Source: Vibrio splendidus (GTDB taxonomy: Bacteria > Pseudomonadota > Gammaproteobacteria > Enterobacterales > Vibrionaceae). From it: a DNA stretch of 64,000 bases. The stretch is from assembly GCF_003345295.1 (NCBI RefSeq), contig NZ_CP031056.1, forward strand, positions 1 through 64,000. Reading direction: 5' to 3'. The notes under the pieces were generated by a model. The model had not been told where the DNA came from. It was given only the letters and a program-made list of their open reading frames with translations, and did no database searches. This document shows, piece by piece, positions 17,372 to 26,649 of the stretch. Numbering within the stretch: position 1 is the first letter of the stretch; each line of letters starts with the position of its first letter. The translations under genes were made by a program, and so were the position numbers.

Positions 17372-18319
17372 ATGTTTAAAATTATAAATGAAAAATTTGG
17401 AAATATTGACTCTGTCACATTAATAAACCACCAACATGGTATAGAACTTCAAATAATCAATGGATTTGGTGCTGTCATTAATAAATATATCGTAAATAAC
17501 AGTCCATTCTCTTTTATTTGTGGTTATCAGAATTATGATGAACTGATCAACCAACATCCGTTCTTTTCCCGCAGTGCTAAATTATTCCCTTTTCCAAACC
17601 GTTTAAACTTAGGTCGTTACAGTTTCGATAATCAAAACCATCAACTCCCAGCTAATTTTCCTTGGTCTGATCACGCCGTACACGGCCTGCTCTACAACCA
17701 ACCTTTTTCAATCACCAACAACGTAGCCACTGAAGAATCCGCCAGTGTGACGTTGCAGTATCAAACATCGTCTTTGCACCCTGCTTTCCCGTTTGCTTTC
17801 AACCTTGAAGTCACCTTCACTGTCGACATCACGGGTAAACTCACTTCCTCAACGACCGTCTCTAATCTGGGTGATTCAGCCTTCCCATTCGGTGATGCTT
17901 GGCACCCTTATTTCTCACTCGGCACTGAGCTAGAACAATGTGGACTCGCTATGTCGCCTTGCTCTGAGGTCATCCACGAAAACGACCTACCCAATGGTGA
18001 AAAACTGGCTTTTGACTGTTTGTCTTTGGAGGATTCACTCACCAATCAAAGCTTAAATCACTGCTTTGAATTTGATTCCAAGACAACCAATCAACTTGCG
18101 TTTACGCGCTCAGATTCGTCTGCCGCAATTCGCTATCAACAAGATGCAAGCTACCCATTCGTTCAGCTTTACACACCGACTAGCGAACAAAGTATTGCAA
18201 TAGAACCAATGACTTGCCCAGCTGATGCATTCAATAACCAGATTGGCTTATTGACGCTTAGCCCGAACCAATCTCAGACCTTTACTTGGCAATGCCAAGC
18301 CATCTTTCAACCACAATAA
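17372..18319 (+). CDS. Aldose 1-epimerase (mutarotase, GalM family)
   Basis: 315 residues of the galactose mutarotase-like fold. Conserved catalytic elements are visible: a histidine in HAVHGLLYNQP, the second histidine in GDAWHPYFSL and the C-terminal glutamate in AIEPMTCPADAFN. The enzyme interconverts alpha and beta anomers of aldoses released by the neighbouring glycosidases. The ATG at 17372, eight bases after GGAG, is preferred over an upstream in-frame start at 17321. It is divergent from GH116 with 64 bp between start codons. The 5' end of the gene is AT-rich like that of GH116. A terminator shared with GH94 follows. Confidence 0.85.
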   Translation: MFKIINEKFGNIDSVTLINHQHGIELQIINGFGAVINKYIVNNSPFSFICGYQNYDELINQHPFFSRSAKLFPFPNRLNLGRYSFDNQNHQLPANFPWSDHAVHGLLYNQPFSITNNVATEESASVTLQYQTSSLHPAFPFAFNLEVTFTVDITGKLTSSTTVSNLGDSAFPFGDAWHPYFSLGTELEQCGLAMSPCSEVIHENDLPNGEKLAFDCLSLEDSLTNQSLNHCFEFDSKTTNQLAFTRSDSSAAIRYQQDASYPFVQLYTPTSEQSIAIEPMTCPADAFNNQIGLLTLSPNQSQTFTWQCQAIFQPQ

Positions 18320-18439
18320 AGCAACCAAAGTAAGGCAGCCGCTGATTGCAAAATACAGAAAGCAAAGCTACCGCTTAATGCGAAATCAGCCCCCCAGAGA
18401 ACGCATTGCAAGAGAGAAAAGCAAACTAAAGAAGCAATA

Positions 18440-18466
18440 AAGGGCGCATAAAGCGCCCTTCTCTTT
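18440..18466. terminator. Terminator between mutarotase and GH94 (convergent)
   Basis: Perfect arms aagggcgc (18440-18447) and gcgccctt (18453-18460) with a 5-nt loop, followed by ctcttt on the plus strand. It lies immediately before the GH94 stop. Confidence 0.7.
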
Positions 18467-18467
18467 G

Positions 18468-20879
18468 TTAACCTAAAACAACCTCAATAGTATGTTCACC
18501 TGACGTGAATACCGGTGCTTTGTTGCCTTCAATCACCTCACCATTCACCTTCATTTGTGCCACACCCTTGCACACGTTATTTGGGTTGGTGACATGAATG
18601 TTGTATGTCGCGCCGCGGAACTGACGACGGACTTTGAATTCCGGCCACTCAGCAGGAATACAAGGGTCCACCAGCAAGCCATCCACTTCAGGGCGAACAC
18701 CCAGAATCCACTGCGTACCCGCCACATATGTCCAAGATGAAGTACCAGAAAGCCATGCATTTCGGCCTAAACCAAATTGCTTATGTTCATCACCCAAAAT
18801 GTTTTGTGGGTAGCAGTAAGGCTCAGATTCAAAGGTATCAATATCATCGTTCTTAGAAGCTGGGTTGATTTGACGGTAGTACTCATAAGCACGCTCACCG
18901 TTGCCCATTTTCGCTTCTGCGATCATCACCCAAGGGTTGGAGTGCAGGAATATACCGCCGTTCTCTTTTGCACCTGGTGGGTAAGTTGAAACACCACCTA
19001 GCTGCGGATCAAAGCCGTTGTAACCAGGAGTTGAAAGCTTAATGCCATTCGCTGTATTCAGCTTGTTGTAAACCGAATCTAGAGCTTGAGTTGCGCGTTC
19101 TTGAGTCGCGAAACCAGAGATCACAGGCCAGCTTTGACCGTTAGTGTAGATCTGCCCTTGCTCATTTTTATGAGAGCCGATTGGCAAACCTTGCTCATCA
19201 AAGTAACGAACAAACCATTCGCCATCCCAACCGCACTCATTGACCGTACTCTGCATCTGTTGGTACTGATCTTTAAACTTAGCCGTCAGTTGCGCTTCGC
19301 CACGCAGCTCACACAAATCCAACATGTCGAGCAATGCTTTGCCGTACATGTTCGCCACCATCATCGACTCGGCACCGGTTGGCAGGTTCACCGTGTCATT
19401 CCAGTCAGCAAAACCTAGCAGTGGTAGGCCGTGCTCACCAGTATTGCAGTAAGTAAATTCAATCGCGCGGCACAGGTGGTTCCAAACCGTTCCCGTTTCG
19501 ACTGGGTTGCCCGCTTTGTCTTTTTGATAAAACGAGATCTCTTTATTCAAGAAGTCCGCATTGCCCGTTTCTTTCACGTATTGAGTCACCGCGTAGATGA
19601 TCCACAGATGATCATCGCCGTAGTAATCAGGGCGATCTTCTTCTTCACGAGAATCACCCGCGTTCGCTTCCATCGTCGATGGGAAGAACTGGTGCATCGC
19701 TGAACCGTTAGTGTTCTGAACAGAAAGCAGACGCTCGATAAATTCGCGCGCCTCTTCTGGCATGTGAGTAATTACGCCTAAAGTATCTTGCGAAGAATCA
19801 CGGAAACCGATGCCACGTGCGCCATAGCCAAGCTGATACAGTGACAGGTAACGAGACCAGTTTTTGGTTGTGTGACATTGACGTGGGTTATGTACGTTAA
19901 GCATTGAGTTCATTGCTGGATCTGGTGTTTCAACCTGAACCGCTTGTAGGTAACCATCCCAGTGTTCAGCCAGTTCAGCGAAAGCCGAATCGACAACTTG
20001 ATGGTCACGGTATTTAGCCAATAGAGGCAATGCTGCTTCTAGGCTCTGCTCTTGTGCGATTTGTACAATCGTACGTTCGGTCTGCTCTGGAGATAACCAA
20101 CCTAGACGCAGGTTCAGAGCACCAATGTTATCGCCACGCAAGCACTCAGTATTACCCAGCTCATCATTGTTTAGCGCTTCTGGCGCTGCCCATGTACCGT
20201 AGCCCAAATTCCCAAGGAACGATTGGCGGTCACCATCAAAAGACGTCGCAGGGCGATCCGCTGTCATCAGGTTCACCGCGTAATCACGCTTCATGAAAGC
20301 GTATTGCTCAAGCACGGTATGACCAGACTCTTGCTGATGCGCTTTAAGCGTCATAGTTTGTGGAACCCAGTCTGCGTTTAACAGTTGCTTAAGTGCATCA
20401 AAGTGAGTGAACTCATACACGGGTACCACATCAACGTGCAGTGCTTTGTCTGAAATGTTGGTTACTTTGATGTCTTGCAACAGTACTTGGTCAGCTTTTG
20501 GCACAAAGAAGGTCGCTTCACAGCGCACACCGAATGCTTCCGCAATAATGGTGGTGTAAGACAAACCCGTATGGTTTTCAAACTTATCCAATGGCTTCAG
20601 AGTTGGTGTGTAAAAAGGAGAAAACACTTCTACATTCCCTGCTTCATCACGCACCTTAAGGTATAAGGTCGAGCCTTTGAAATCTGAGTTTGGCAGTTGA
20701 GCAATGTACTTGGTGATGCGGTTGAGTGCAGGATCGCCTTTACACAACAACACGCCGCCGTTGCTATCTACAATGCCACCGAAATCTAATGTACCCACAT
20801 AGTTACACCATTTGATCGGTGTACACGGTGTGGTTGCTACGTATTCTTTGTTTTTATCGTCAAAATATCCGAATTTCAT
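18468..20879 (-). CDS. GH94 glycoside phosphorylase (cellobiose phosphorylase-like)
   Basis: 803 residues starting MKFGYFDDKNKEYV, typical of GH94 phosphorylases, which split beta-linked disaccharides with phosphate to give glucose-1-phosphate. The catalytic Asp is in GFADWNDTVN (Asp492, cf. Asp490 of Cellvibrio gilvus enzyme). The substrate/phosphate region GIGFRDSSQD (357-366) and the C-terminal SGTSSWTYVAGTQWILG and VDPCIPAEW segments are present. A second ATG three bases upstream shares the AGGGA site. It is the last gene of the LacI-SBP-MalFG-GH1-ATPase operon. The subsite region around 328-350 (NVHNPRQCHTTKNWSR) differs from what I recall of classical cellobiose phosphorylases, so laminaribiose, cellobionate or another disaccharide remain possible. 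Confidence 0.85.
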   Translation of the reverse strand: MKFGYFDDKNKEYVATTPCTPIKWCNYVGTLDFGGIVDSNGGVLLCKGDPALNRITKYIAQLPNSDFKGSTLYLKVRDEAGNVEVFSPFYTPTLKPLDKFENHTGLSYTTIIAEAFGVRCEATFFVPKADQVLLQDIKVTNISDKALHVDVVPVYEFTHFDALKQLLNADWVPQTMTLKAHQQESGHTVLEQYAFMKRDYAVNLMTADRPATSFDGDRQSFLGNLGYGTWAAPEALNNDELGNTECLRGDNIGALNLRLGWLSPEQTERTIVQIAQEQSLEAALPLLAKYRDHQVVDSAFAELAEHWDGYLQAVQVETPDPAMNSMLNVHNPRQCHTTKNWSRYLSLYQLGYGARGIGFRDSSQDTLGVITHMPEEAREFIERLLSVQNTNGSAMHQFFPSTMEANAGDSREEEDRPDYYGDDHLWIIYAVTQYVKETGNADFLNKEISFYQKDKAGNPVETGTVWNHLCRAIEFTYCNTGEHGLPLLGFADWNDTVNLPTGAESMMVANMYGKALLDMLDLCELRGEAQLTAKFKDQYQQMQSTVNECGWDGEWFVRYFDEQGLPIGSHKNEQGQIYTNGQSWPVISGFATQERATQALDSVYNKLNTANGIKLSTPGYNGFDPQLGGVSTYPPGAKENGGIFLHSNPWVMIAEAKMGNGERAYEYYRQINPASKNDDIDTFESEPYCYPQNILGDEHKQFGLGRNAWLSGTSSWTYVAGTQWILGVRPEVDGLLVDPCIPAEWPEFKVRRQFRGATYNIHVTNPNNVCKGVAQMKVNGEVIEGNKAPVFTSGEHTIEVVLG

Positions 20880-20975
20880 CATCACTATCCCTAGCCCCTC
20901 CCAAATCAGGAGGAGCCAAAACAATTTGTCGTAAGTTGGTTGGTGTCAGCTCAATGACTGATTTAAATTGACTGG

Positions 20976-22067
20976 CTAGCTCGCTAGCGAGTTCTCACTT
21001 AGAGCATCGAACAAGTGGAAAGCATCCAAATCCAAATAAAGTGTCAGCTCTTTCACATCGACTTCAGCGGCTTGGGTTTCAACCATCAGCGGTTGACCGC
21101 CAATTTCTGTTTTCAGAAGAATGCTTGCGCCTAGTAGTTCCTTGTCTTTGATTTTTACAGGGAATGGCAGCACGCGGTCGTGGTCAACTTGCTCGGCACG
21201 TAGGTGAATGTCTGTTGGACGAACACCAAAATGCAGCGCTAGGTTCTTAGACGCCAGAGACTTAAAGCGCTCAGGCAGTGGGATATGAACATCGCCAATT
21301 TCAACGAAGTACTCGCCTTCTTTTTCAATCAGTTTTGCTTCCAACATGTTCATTGACGGGTTACCAATGAATTGCGCGACAAACTTGTTTGCAGGACGCT
21401 GGAACACCTCGGTTGGTGTACCAACTTGAGCAACATAACCGTCTTTCAGAATCACGATACGATCCGCCAGTGTCATCGCTTCGATCTGATCGTGGGTTAC
21501 GTAGATCGTGGTAGTTTTAAGCTCTCGGTGTAGGTGTTTGATCTCTTCACGCATCACGCCACGAAGTTTTGCATCTAGGTTAGATAACGGCTCATCAAAC
21601 AAGAAAACCTTAGGCGTACGAACCATCGCACGACCCATTGCCACACGTTGACGTTGACCACCAGAAAGCTCTTTTGGCTTACGGTTCAGTAGCGGGTCAA
21701 GCTCTAGCATTTTCGCTGCTTTTAGCACTTCTACGTCGATTTCTGCTTTTGGCATGCCCTTCAGTTTTAGCGCAAAGGCGATGTTCTCGTACACCGTCAT
21801 GTGTGGGTACAGAGCGTAGCTTTGGAATACCATCGCCAAGTCACGGTCTTTCGCGTCGACTTTATTCATCAGCTTGCCGCCAACCACAATGTCACCAGAA
21901 CTGATGCTTTCAAGGCCAGCAAGCATGCGTAGCGTTGTCGATTTACCACAGCCAGATGGGCCAAGGAAAACCACGAACTCACCGTCTTCAACCGTAAAAT
22001 CAAACTCTTTGACGACTTCAACATCACCGAATGATTTTTTGATGTTCTTAAATTCTACTTTAGCCAT
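20976..22067 (-). CDS. Sugar ABC transporter ATPase (MalK/UgpC/MsmK type)
   Basis: 363 residues: Walker A GPSGCGKST at 36-44, Q-loop VFQSYALYPH, signature LSGGQRQR, Walker B VFLFDEP and H-loop VTHDQ. A C-terminal OB-fold regulatory domain follows, as in MalK and UgpC. It energises uptake through the two permeases encoded upstream in the same operon. The start overlaps the GH1 stop by one base (TAATG) with gaggag upstream, indicating translational coupling. Confidence 0.92.
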   Translation of the reverse strand: MAKVEFKNIKKSFGDVEVVKEFDFTVEDGEFVVFLGPSGCGKSTTLRMLAGLESISSGDIVVGGKLMNKVDAKDRDLAMVFQSYALYPHMTVYENIAFALKLKGMPKAEIDVEVLKAAKMLELDPLLNRKPKELSGGQRQRVAMGRAMVRTPKVFLFDEPLSNLDAKLRGVMREEIKHLHRELKTTTIYVTHDQIEAMTLADRIVILKDGYVAQVGTPTEVFQRPANKFVAQFIGNPSMNMLEAKLIEKEGEYFVEIGDVHIPLPERFKSLASKNLALHFGVRPTDIHLRAEQVDHDRVLPFPVKIKDKELLGASILLKTEIGGQPLMVETQAAEVDVKELTLYLDLDAFHLFDALSENSLAS

Positions 22068-23416
22068 TATCTGTTCTCCTCAGCGCGCTCTAGCAGCATA
22101 TTTCGGTACGCAATTGCGCTCTGTTTCAATGTTCTTTCTTGGGTGGTGTAGTCAACATGGACAATGCCAAAACGCTGGCAGTAGCCGAATGCCCACTCAA
22201 AGTTATCCATCAGGCTCCAAGCGAAGTAACCATCAACTTTCACACCGGCTTCAACCGCGTTGTGAACCGCTTCGATATGACCTTGGAAATAGCGAACACG
22301 TTGGTCATCCATCACTTGTCCGTTAACACGCTCGTCGTTGCCTGCAGCACCGTTCTCTGTGATGTAGATAGGCGGCATGTTTTCGTAACGCGCATCCAGT
22401 CTTACCAATAAATCGGTTAAACCTTGTGGGTTAATTTCCCAGCCGATGTAAGTGTGTTCTGCGTCAGTCTGTTTTACTGATTCAATGTCGCCGTTCTCAT
22501 TGAAGCGAGCGACATTGCGTGTGTAGTAGTTGATACCGATGTAATCAACCGGTGCGCTGATGATGTCTAAATCACCTTCAAGGATCATTGGCATGTTCAT
22601 CGCTTGGCGTTCAACCACTAACTGTGGGTACTCGCCTTTCAATACTGGGTCGATGAACCAGTGGTAGTTTTCCGCTTCACAGTAGTCTGCTGCCGCTTGG
22701 TCTTGTGGTGTGAACGGGTAAGCTGGCGTCGCATTGAATACCACACCATGCTTGGCATGAGGGGCATTCTTGCGAAGAATCGGCATAGCCAAACCATGTG
22801 CCAGCATTAGGTGGTGAGACGCTAGGTAGCCCTCTTTTTCACCCTTGATACCTGGTGCGTGTTCGCCCCAGCGGTAGCCTAGGAATGCAGACACAAACGG
22901 TTCATTCAGCGTGGTGTACACATCGATGTTGTCACCAAAGTATTTACTCACCACTTCTGCGTATTCTGCGAATTTGTAAGACGTTTCACGGTTTAGCCAG
23001 CCGCCTTTATCTTCAAGGTATTGCGGAAGATCCCAGTGATAAAGTGTCACATACACCTTCATGCCACGAGCATGACACTCATCGATGATCTGACCGTAAA
23101 ACTCTAGGCCTTGCTGATTCACGACACCGTCTTGTGGCAGGATGCGCGGCCATGCAATCGAGAGACGGTAAGCATCAACGCCTAAGCCTTGAATCATCTC
23201 AATATCTTGTTGCCATAAGTGGTAGTGGTCACACGCCACATCACCACTATCGCCGTTATCGACCTTGCCCGGCGTCTTACAGAAAGTGTCCCAGATAGAC
23301 GGTGTACGACCGCCCTCTTCAACGCCGCCTTCAATTTGGTATGAAGATGTCGCGACACCGAATACAAATTCCTTACTGCGTAACTTTGAATCACTTGGAA
23401 GTTGATATTTATTCAT
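22067..23416 (-). CDS. GH1 beta-glucosidase
   Basis: 449 residues, the usual GH1 length. Acid/base Glu172 lies in TLNEPFV and nucleophile Glu354 in YITENGAAG. Further family marks are the N-terminal FVFGVATSSYQIEGG and LYHWDLPQYLED. No signal peptide is present, so it hydrolyses imported beta-glucosides or 6-phospho-free oligosaccharides in the cytoplasm. The ATG at 23416 is chosen: it has aaggg eight bases upstream and gives the standard N-terminus, whereas the longer frame would run into the upstream permease gene. It is located between permease and ATPase genes of the importer. Confidence 0.93.
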   Translation of the reverse strand: MNKYQLPSDSKLRSKEFVFGVATSSYQIEGGVEEGGRTPSIWDTFCKTPGKVDNGDSGDVACDHYHLWQQDIEMIQGLGVDAYRLSIAWPRILPQDGVVNQQGLEFYGQIIDECHARGMKVYVTLYHWDLPQYLEDKGGWLNRETSYKFAEYAEVVSKYFGDNIDVYTTLNEPFVSAFLGYRWGEHAPGIKGEKEGYLASHHLMLAHGLAMPILRKNAPHAKHGVVFNATPAYPFTPQDQAAADYCEAENYHWFIDPVLKGEYPQLVVERQAMNMPMILEGDLDIISAPVDYIGINYYTRNVARFNENGDIESVKQTDAEHTYIGWEINPQGLTDLLVRLDARYENMPPIYITENGAAGNDERVNGQVMDDQRVRYFQGHIEAVHNAVEAGVKVDGYFAWSLMDNFEWAFGYCQRFGIVHVDYTTQERTLKQSAIAYRNMLLERAEENR

Positions 23417-23433
23417 TGTTATAACCCTTAAAC

Positions 23434-24327
23434 CTAACCTTTGACTGCGCCGGACGTTAAACCACTGATCATCTGTTTCGATGCGAACAAGTAAGTAATC
23501 ACGAGCGGTAAAATAGAAATTGTGGTACCTAGCATTACCGCGCCCCATGGCGTATTCGGAATGCCTTGAACACTTCGAAGTGCTTGCGTAATAACATAGT
23601 TATCTGGGTTGTTTAGCACCACGAGAGGCTGCATGAACATGTTCCAGAAGAAAACGAACTGAACAATCGCAAGCGTTGCCAGTGCAGGCTTCATCAGTGG
23701 CAGTACCACGCTCCAGTACGTTCTGAACTCACCAGCACCATCCAATTTCGCTGCTTCAAGTAGCTCTTTTGGAATCGATGCAATCACATGCTGACGCATC
23801 AAGAAGATACCAAATGGTGTGGTGGTGAACGGTAGCCATACCGCCATGTGGTTATCCAGCAAGCCTAAGAATTTCACGATCATGAAGTAAGGGATCAAGC
23901 TAAGCACCGGCGGAATCGCCATTGAGCCAACCAGCATGCCGAACAACACGTTCTTACCGCGGAACTTAAACACAGCAAACGCGTAACCACCCATGCTACA
24001 AAACAGCAGCGAGATGGTGGTGCCTAAGAAAGCCACGTAAATCGAGTTAAACATCGCTTTCCAAAACGGCATGATTTCAAGCAATTTGGCGTAGTTAATC
24101 GCCAGGCTATCGCCAATCGCAAAGCTAATGCCCGTTCCGAAAATTTCAGAACGGTCACGCGTTGATAGCAGTGCCGACCATACAAATGGAAAGACTGTAA
24201 TTAGCGCTGAAACAACCAGTAAAATGCCTAACATGACCATCAAGATCTTAGTCAGAATATACATGCTGCGTTCGCTTGGCATCAGTCCACTTAGTGGTGA
24301 GGTATTTGTCTTAATTGAAGTCGACAT
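23434..24327 (-). CDS. Sugar ABC transporter permease (MalG-like)
   Basis: 297 residues with six predicted helices and the EAA loop near the C-terminal third (IPKELLEAAKLDGAGEFRTYW), the contact site for the ATPase. It starts one base after the stop of the MalF-like gene (TAAGATG), so the two are tightly coupled. Together with its partner it forms the inner-membrane pore of an oligosaccharide importer. Confidence 0.92.
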   Translation of the reverse strand: MSTSIKTNTSPLSGLMPSERSMYILTKILMVMLGILLVVSALITVFPFVWSALLSTRDRSEIFGTGISFAIGDSLAINYAKLLEIMPFWKAMFNSIYVAFLGTTISLLFCSMGGYAFAVFKFRGKNVLFGMLVGSMAIPPVLSLIPYFMIVKFLGLLDNHMAVWLPFTTTPFGIFLMRQHVIASIPKELLEAAKLDGAGEFRTYWSVVLPLMKPALATLAIVQFVFFWNMFMQPLVVLNNPDNYVITQALRSVQGIPNTPWGAVMLGTTISILPLVITYLFASKQMISGLTSGAVKG

Positions 24328-24328
24328 C

Positions 24329-25315
24329 TTAATGTTCCCCTAAGCCTTTCTTACCGAAGAGTAAAAATTGAACTAATGTACAAGTCGCGATGAGTGCAAA
24401 CAGTAACCATGAGATAGCAGATGCTGTGCCCATTTCTAGCCATTCCCAACCCACTTTGTAGAGGTACATCGAAATAGTTAGACCTGATTGACCCGTACCA
24501 CCTGTACCACGTGTTAGTACGAACGGTTCTTCAAACATTTGCAGGTTACCGATGATGGTCATCGTGATAGCAAAGAAGATGAATGGACGAATCATTGGTA
24601 GTGAAATGTTCCAGAAGCGGCGGAAAGCATTGGCACCATCCATACGTGCAGCTTCTAAAATGTCTTTAGGAATCGTCATTAAACCGGTGGTGTAAAGAAC
24701 GATGTTGAAACCGGTGTATTTCCAGAAAACCATGATCGCGATAGACGGCTTCACCATAGTGGCATCGTCTAACCAACGGATTGGCTGGAAATCGTTAACC
24801 CAAGCAAATGCCCAACCAAACAGCGTGCTATCGGCCAGAGCCATCAGCGTTTGGTTAATGATTCCTGAGTTAGGAGAGTACATGTTGAAGAAAATCAGTG
24901 ACGCTGCGACCGTTGAAGTGATAAACGGTAAAAAGTACGCTGATGTTAGCCAGTGACGCATGCGATCACCCATAGAAACCAACATGTAAGCCACTGGAAT
25001 AGCAACTAAATGCTGAGCCACACCTGACGTGATAGCTAACCAAAACGTATTCTTCAATGAACGCCATAACCACGGGTCAGTCAAGGCAATATGATAGTTC
25101 TCAAAACCAACGAACTCCATTGCATCCATGCCTCTTACCGGGTTCCACTCGTGGAACGACAGGTAAACGGAGAACAACAGCGGGAAGATCCCAAATACAG
25201 AAAAAATGATCAGAAACGGCAGAAGAAATCCATACGGTGTAAGCGCTTTCAAATTTAGACGAGAAAAAAGACTTTTATCCGCAGGTTCTATCGTTGTGCT
25301 CGCTGTATGATTCAT
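24329..25315 (-). CDS. Sugar ABC transporter permease (MalF-like)
   Basis: 328 residues with six main helices and an EAA motif (IPKDILEAARMDGANAFRRFW). N-terminal cytoplasmic tail, then TPYGFLLPFLIIFSVFGIFP as the first helix. It is the partner of the MalG-like permease directly downstream. A terminator-like hairpin separates it from the upstream binding-protein gene, suggesting lower expression than the binding protein. Confidence 0.92.
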   Translation of the reverse strand: MNHTASTTIEPADKSLFSRLNLKALTPYGFLLPFLIIFSVFGIFPLLFSVYLSFHEWNPVRGMDAMEFVGFENYHIALTDPWLWRSLKNTFWLAITSGVAQHLVAIPVAYMLVSMGDRMRHWLTSAYFLPFITSTVAASLIFFNMYSPNSGIINQTLMALADSTLFGWAFAWVNDFQPIRWLDDATMVKPSIAIMVFWKYTGFNIVLYTTGLMTIPKDILEAARMDGANAFRRFWNISLPMIRPFIFFAITMTIIGNLQMFEEPFVLTRGTGGTGQSGLTISMYLYKVGWEWLEMGTASAISWLLFALIATCTLVQFLLFGKKGLGEH

Positions 25316-25335
25316 AGTAACGACCTCTTAAAAAA

Positions 25336-25360
25336 AGGAAGCGCGTTATCCACGCTTCCT
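25336..25360 (-). terminator. Intercistronic attenuator hairpin
   Basis: Arms aggaagcg (25336-25343) and cgcttcct (25353-25360), 9-nt loop; on the minus strand a run of T follows directly. It lies between the binding-protein stop and the permease start, inside the operon. It could stabilise the upstream message and partly terminate transcription. Confidence 0.7.
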
Positions 25361-25383
25361 CACTTACTTAAAGTAAAAATAAA

Positions 25384-26631
25384 TTACAAACTGCGTGTGC
25401 GACGCTTGATTAGACGTTCAGCCTCTTTCAGCGCTGTCTTGATATCTTTACCTTCATCAAGCACTTCCATTAACGCGTTCTCCAAAATTATAGAACGTGC
25501 AACGTGATCGCCTTGTGCTGGAGATACTGGTTTGATATTTTGCGCAACTTCAGCAAAAAGAAGACGTGCTTTTTGTCCGCCAAGGAACTCCATCTCCTCT
25601 TGGAAAAGCTCATCGTCATACGTGGTTACGTTAGAAGGGAAGGCCGCGATAGTCTCAAAGGCACCCAGCTGAACATCACGATCAGTCGTCATGTATTCAA
25701 TAAGAGCCCACGCTTCATCTGGGTTGTCCGATTGAGTTGGAATAGAAAGGAATGAACCACCCCAGCTTCCGTAGATACCATCTGGAAGGTTAGAGACTGC
25801 CCATTTACCCGCAGTATCTGGAGCCATCCAGTTTTGAAGGTGACCCAATAGCCATGCGCCAGATAATTGAGTTGCTAACGTACCGTTACGGAAGCCTTCG
25901 TACCATTCGTTAGACCAAGCCAGAATGCGGCCGTCTAAGCCTTTGTCGCGAATCTCTTTTGCTACTTCAAAAGCGTGAACAAAACGCTCTGATGTCACCA
26001 CTGGGTTACCATCTTTATCAAAATAAAGGCCTTCACCCTCAGGAACCGTCGTGAAGATAATGGCTTGTGCAACATCTGATGCTGAAGCGATAAGTTGTAC
26101 GTTTTGCTCTTTCAGTTTTTCACCAGCAGCGATGTATGAATCCCAATCTTTGATTGCTTCATTAACATCAATGCCCGCTTTTTCAAATACATCGGTACGG
26201 TAGTACATAACACCTGGACCAAGGTCGACAGGGATGCCGTACATATCACCATCAGCGCCTTTGCCCTGTGCCCACGCATAAGATGCGAATCGTTCTTCGT
26301 ACTTATCTGCACCGTAGTTTTCAGACAAGTTAACTAGGCCGCCAGAACCCACGAATGGACCAATTTTCTCAACGTCGACAACAATCACATCACCCGCACC
26401 AGAACCCGTTGCAAGGTTCGTTGTCAGTTTAGTGTGGTGGTCACCGTGGTTGTTCATAAGGTAATCAACTTTGATACCCGTTTCCTTTTCGAAATCAGGC
26501 AGTAATACCTTTAGGCTGCTATCGAAATCAGGGAAACCGTCGAAACGAATTTCTTTGTCTGCTGCATTCGCAGCTGTTGTACCTAATCCTAAAGCAACCG
26601 CGCATGAAAGCGCTAAGGTCTTAAATTTCAT
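25384..26631 (-). CDS. Sugar ABC transporter periplasmic binding protein
   Basis: 415 residues with a Sec signal peptide (LALSCAVALGLGTTAANAA, cleavage near residue 23). The remainder has the family 1 solute-binding fold seen in maltose/cello-oligosaccharide binding proteins, with DFEKETGIKVDYL and GSGAGDVIVVD in the first lobe. It captures the oligosaccharide in the periplasm for the MalFG-like permeases. It is 18 bp downstream of its LacI regulator. Clusters of tryptophans (AWSNEWYEG, GAWLLGHLQNW) would suit stacking on glucosyl rings. Confidence 0.93.
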   Translation of the reverse strand: MKFKTLALSCAVALGLGTTAANAADKEIRFDGFPDFDSSLKVLLPDFEKETGIKVDYLMNNHGDHHTKLTTNLATGSGAGDVIVVDVEKIGPFVGSGGLVNLSENYGADKYEERFASYAWAQGKGADGDMYGIPVDLGPGVMYYRTDVFEKAGIDVNEAIKDWDSYIAAGEKLKEQNVQLIASASDVAQAIIFTTVPEGEGLYFDKDGNPVVTSERFVHAFEVAKEIRDKGLDGRILAWSNEWYEGFRNGTLATQLSGAWLLGHLQNWMAPDTAGKWAVSNLPDGIYGSWGGSFLSIPTQSDNPDEAWALIEYMTTDRDVQLGAFETIAAFPSNVTTYDDELFQEEMEFLGGQKARLLFAEVAQNIKPVSPAQGDHVARSIILENALMEVLDEGKDIKTALKEAERLIKRRTRSL

Positions 26632-26649
26632 GTTCTATCCTTAATATTT

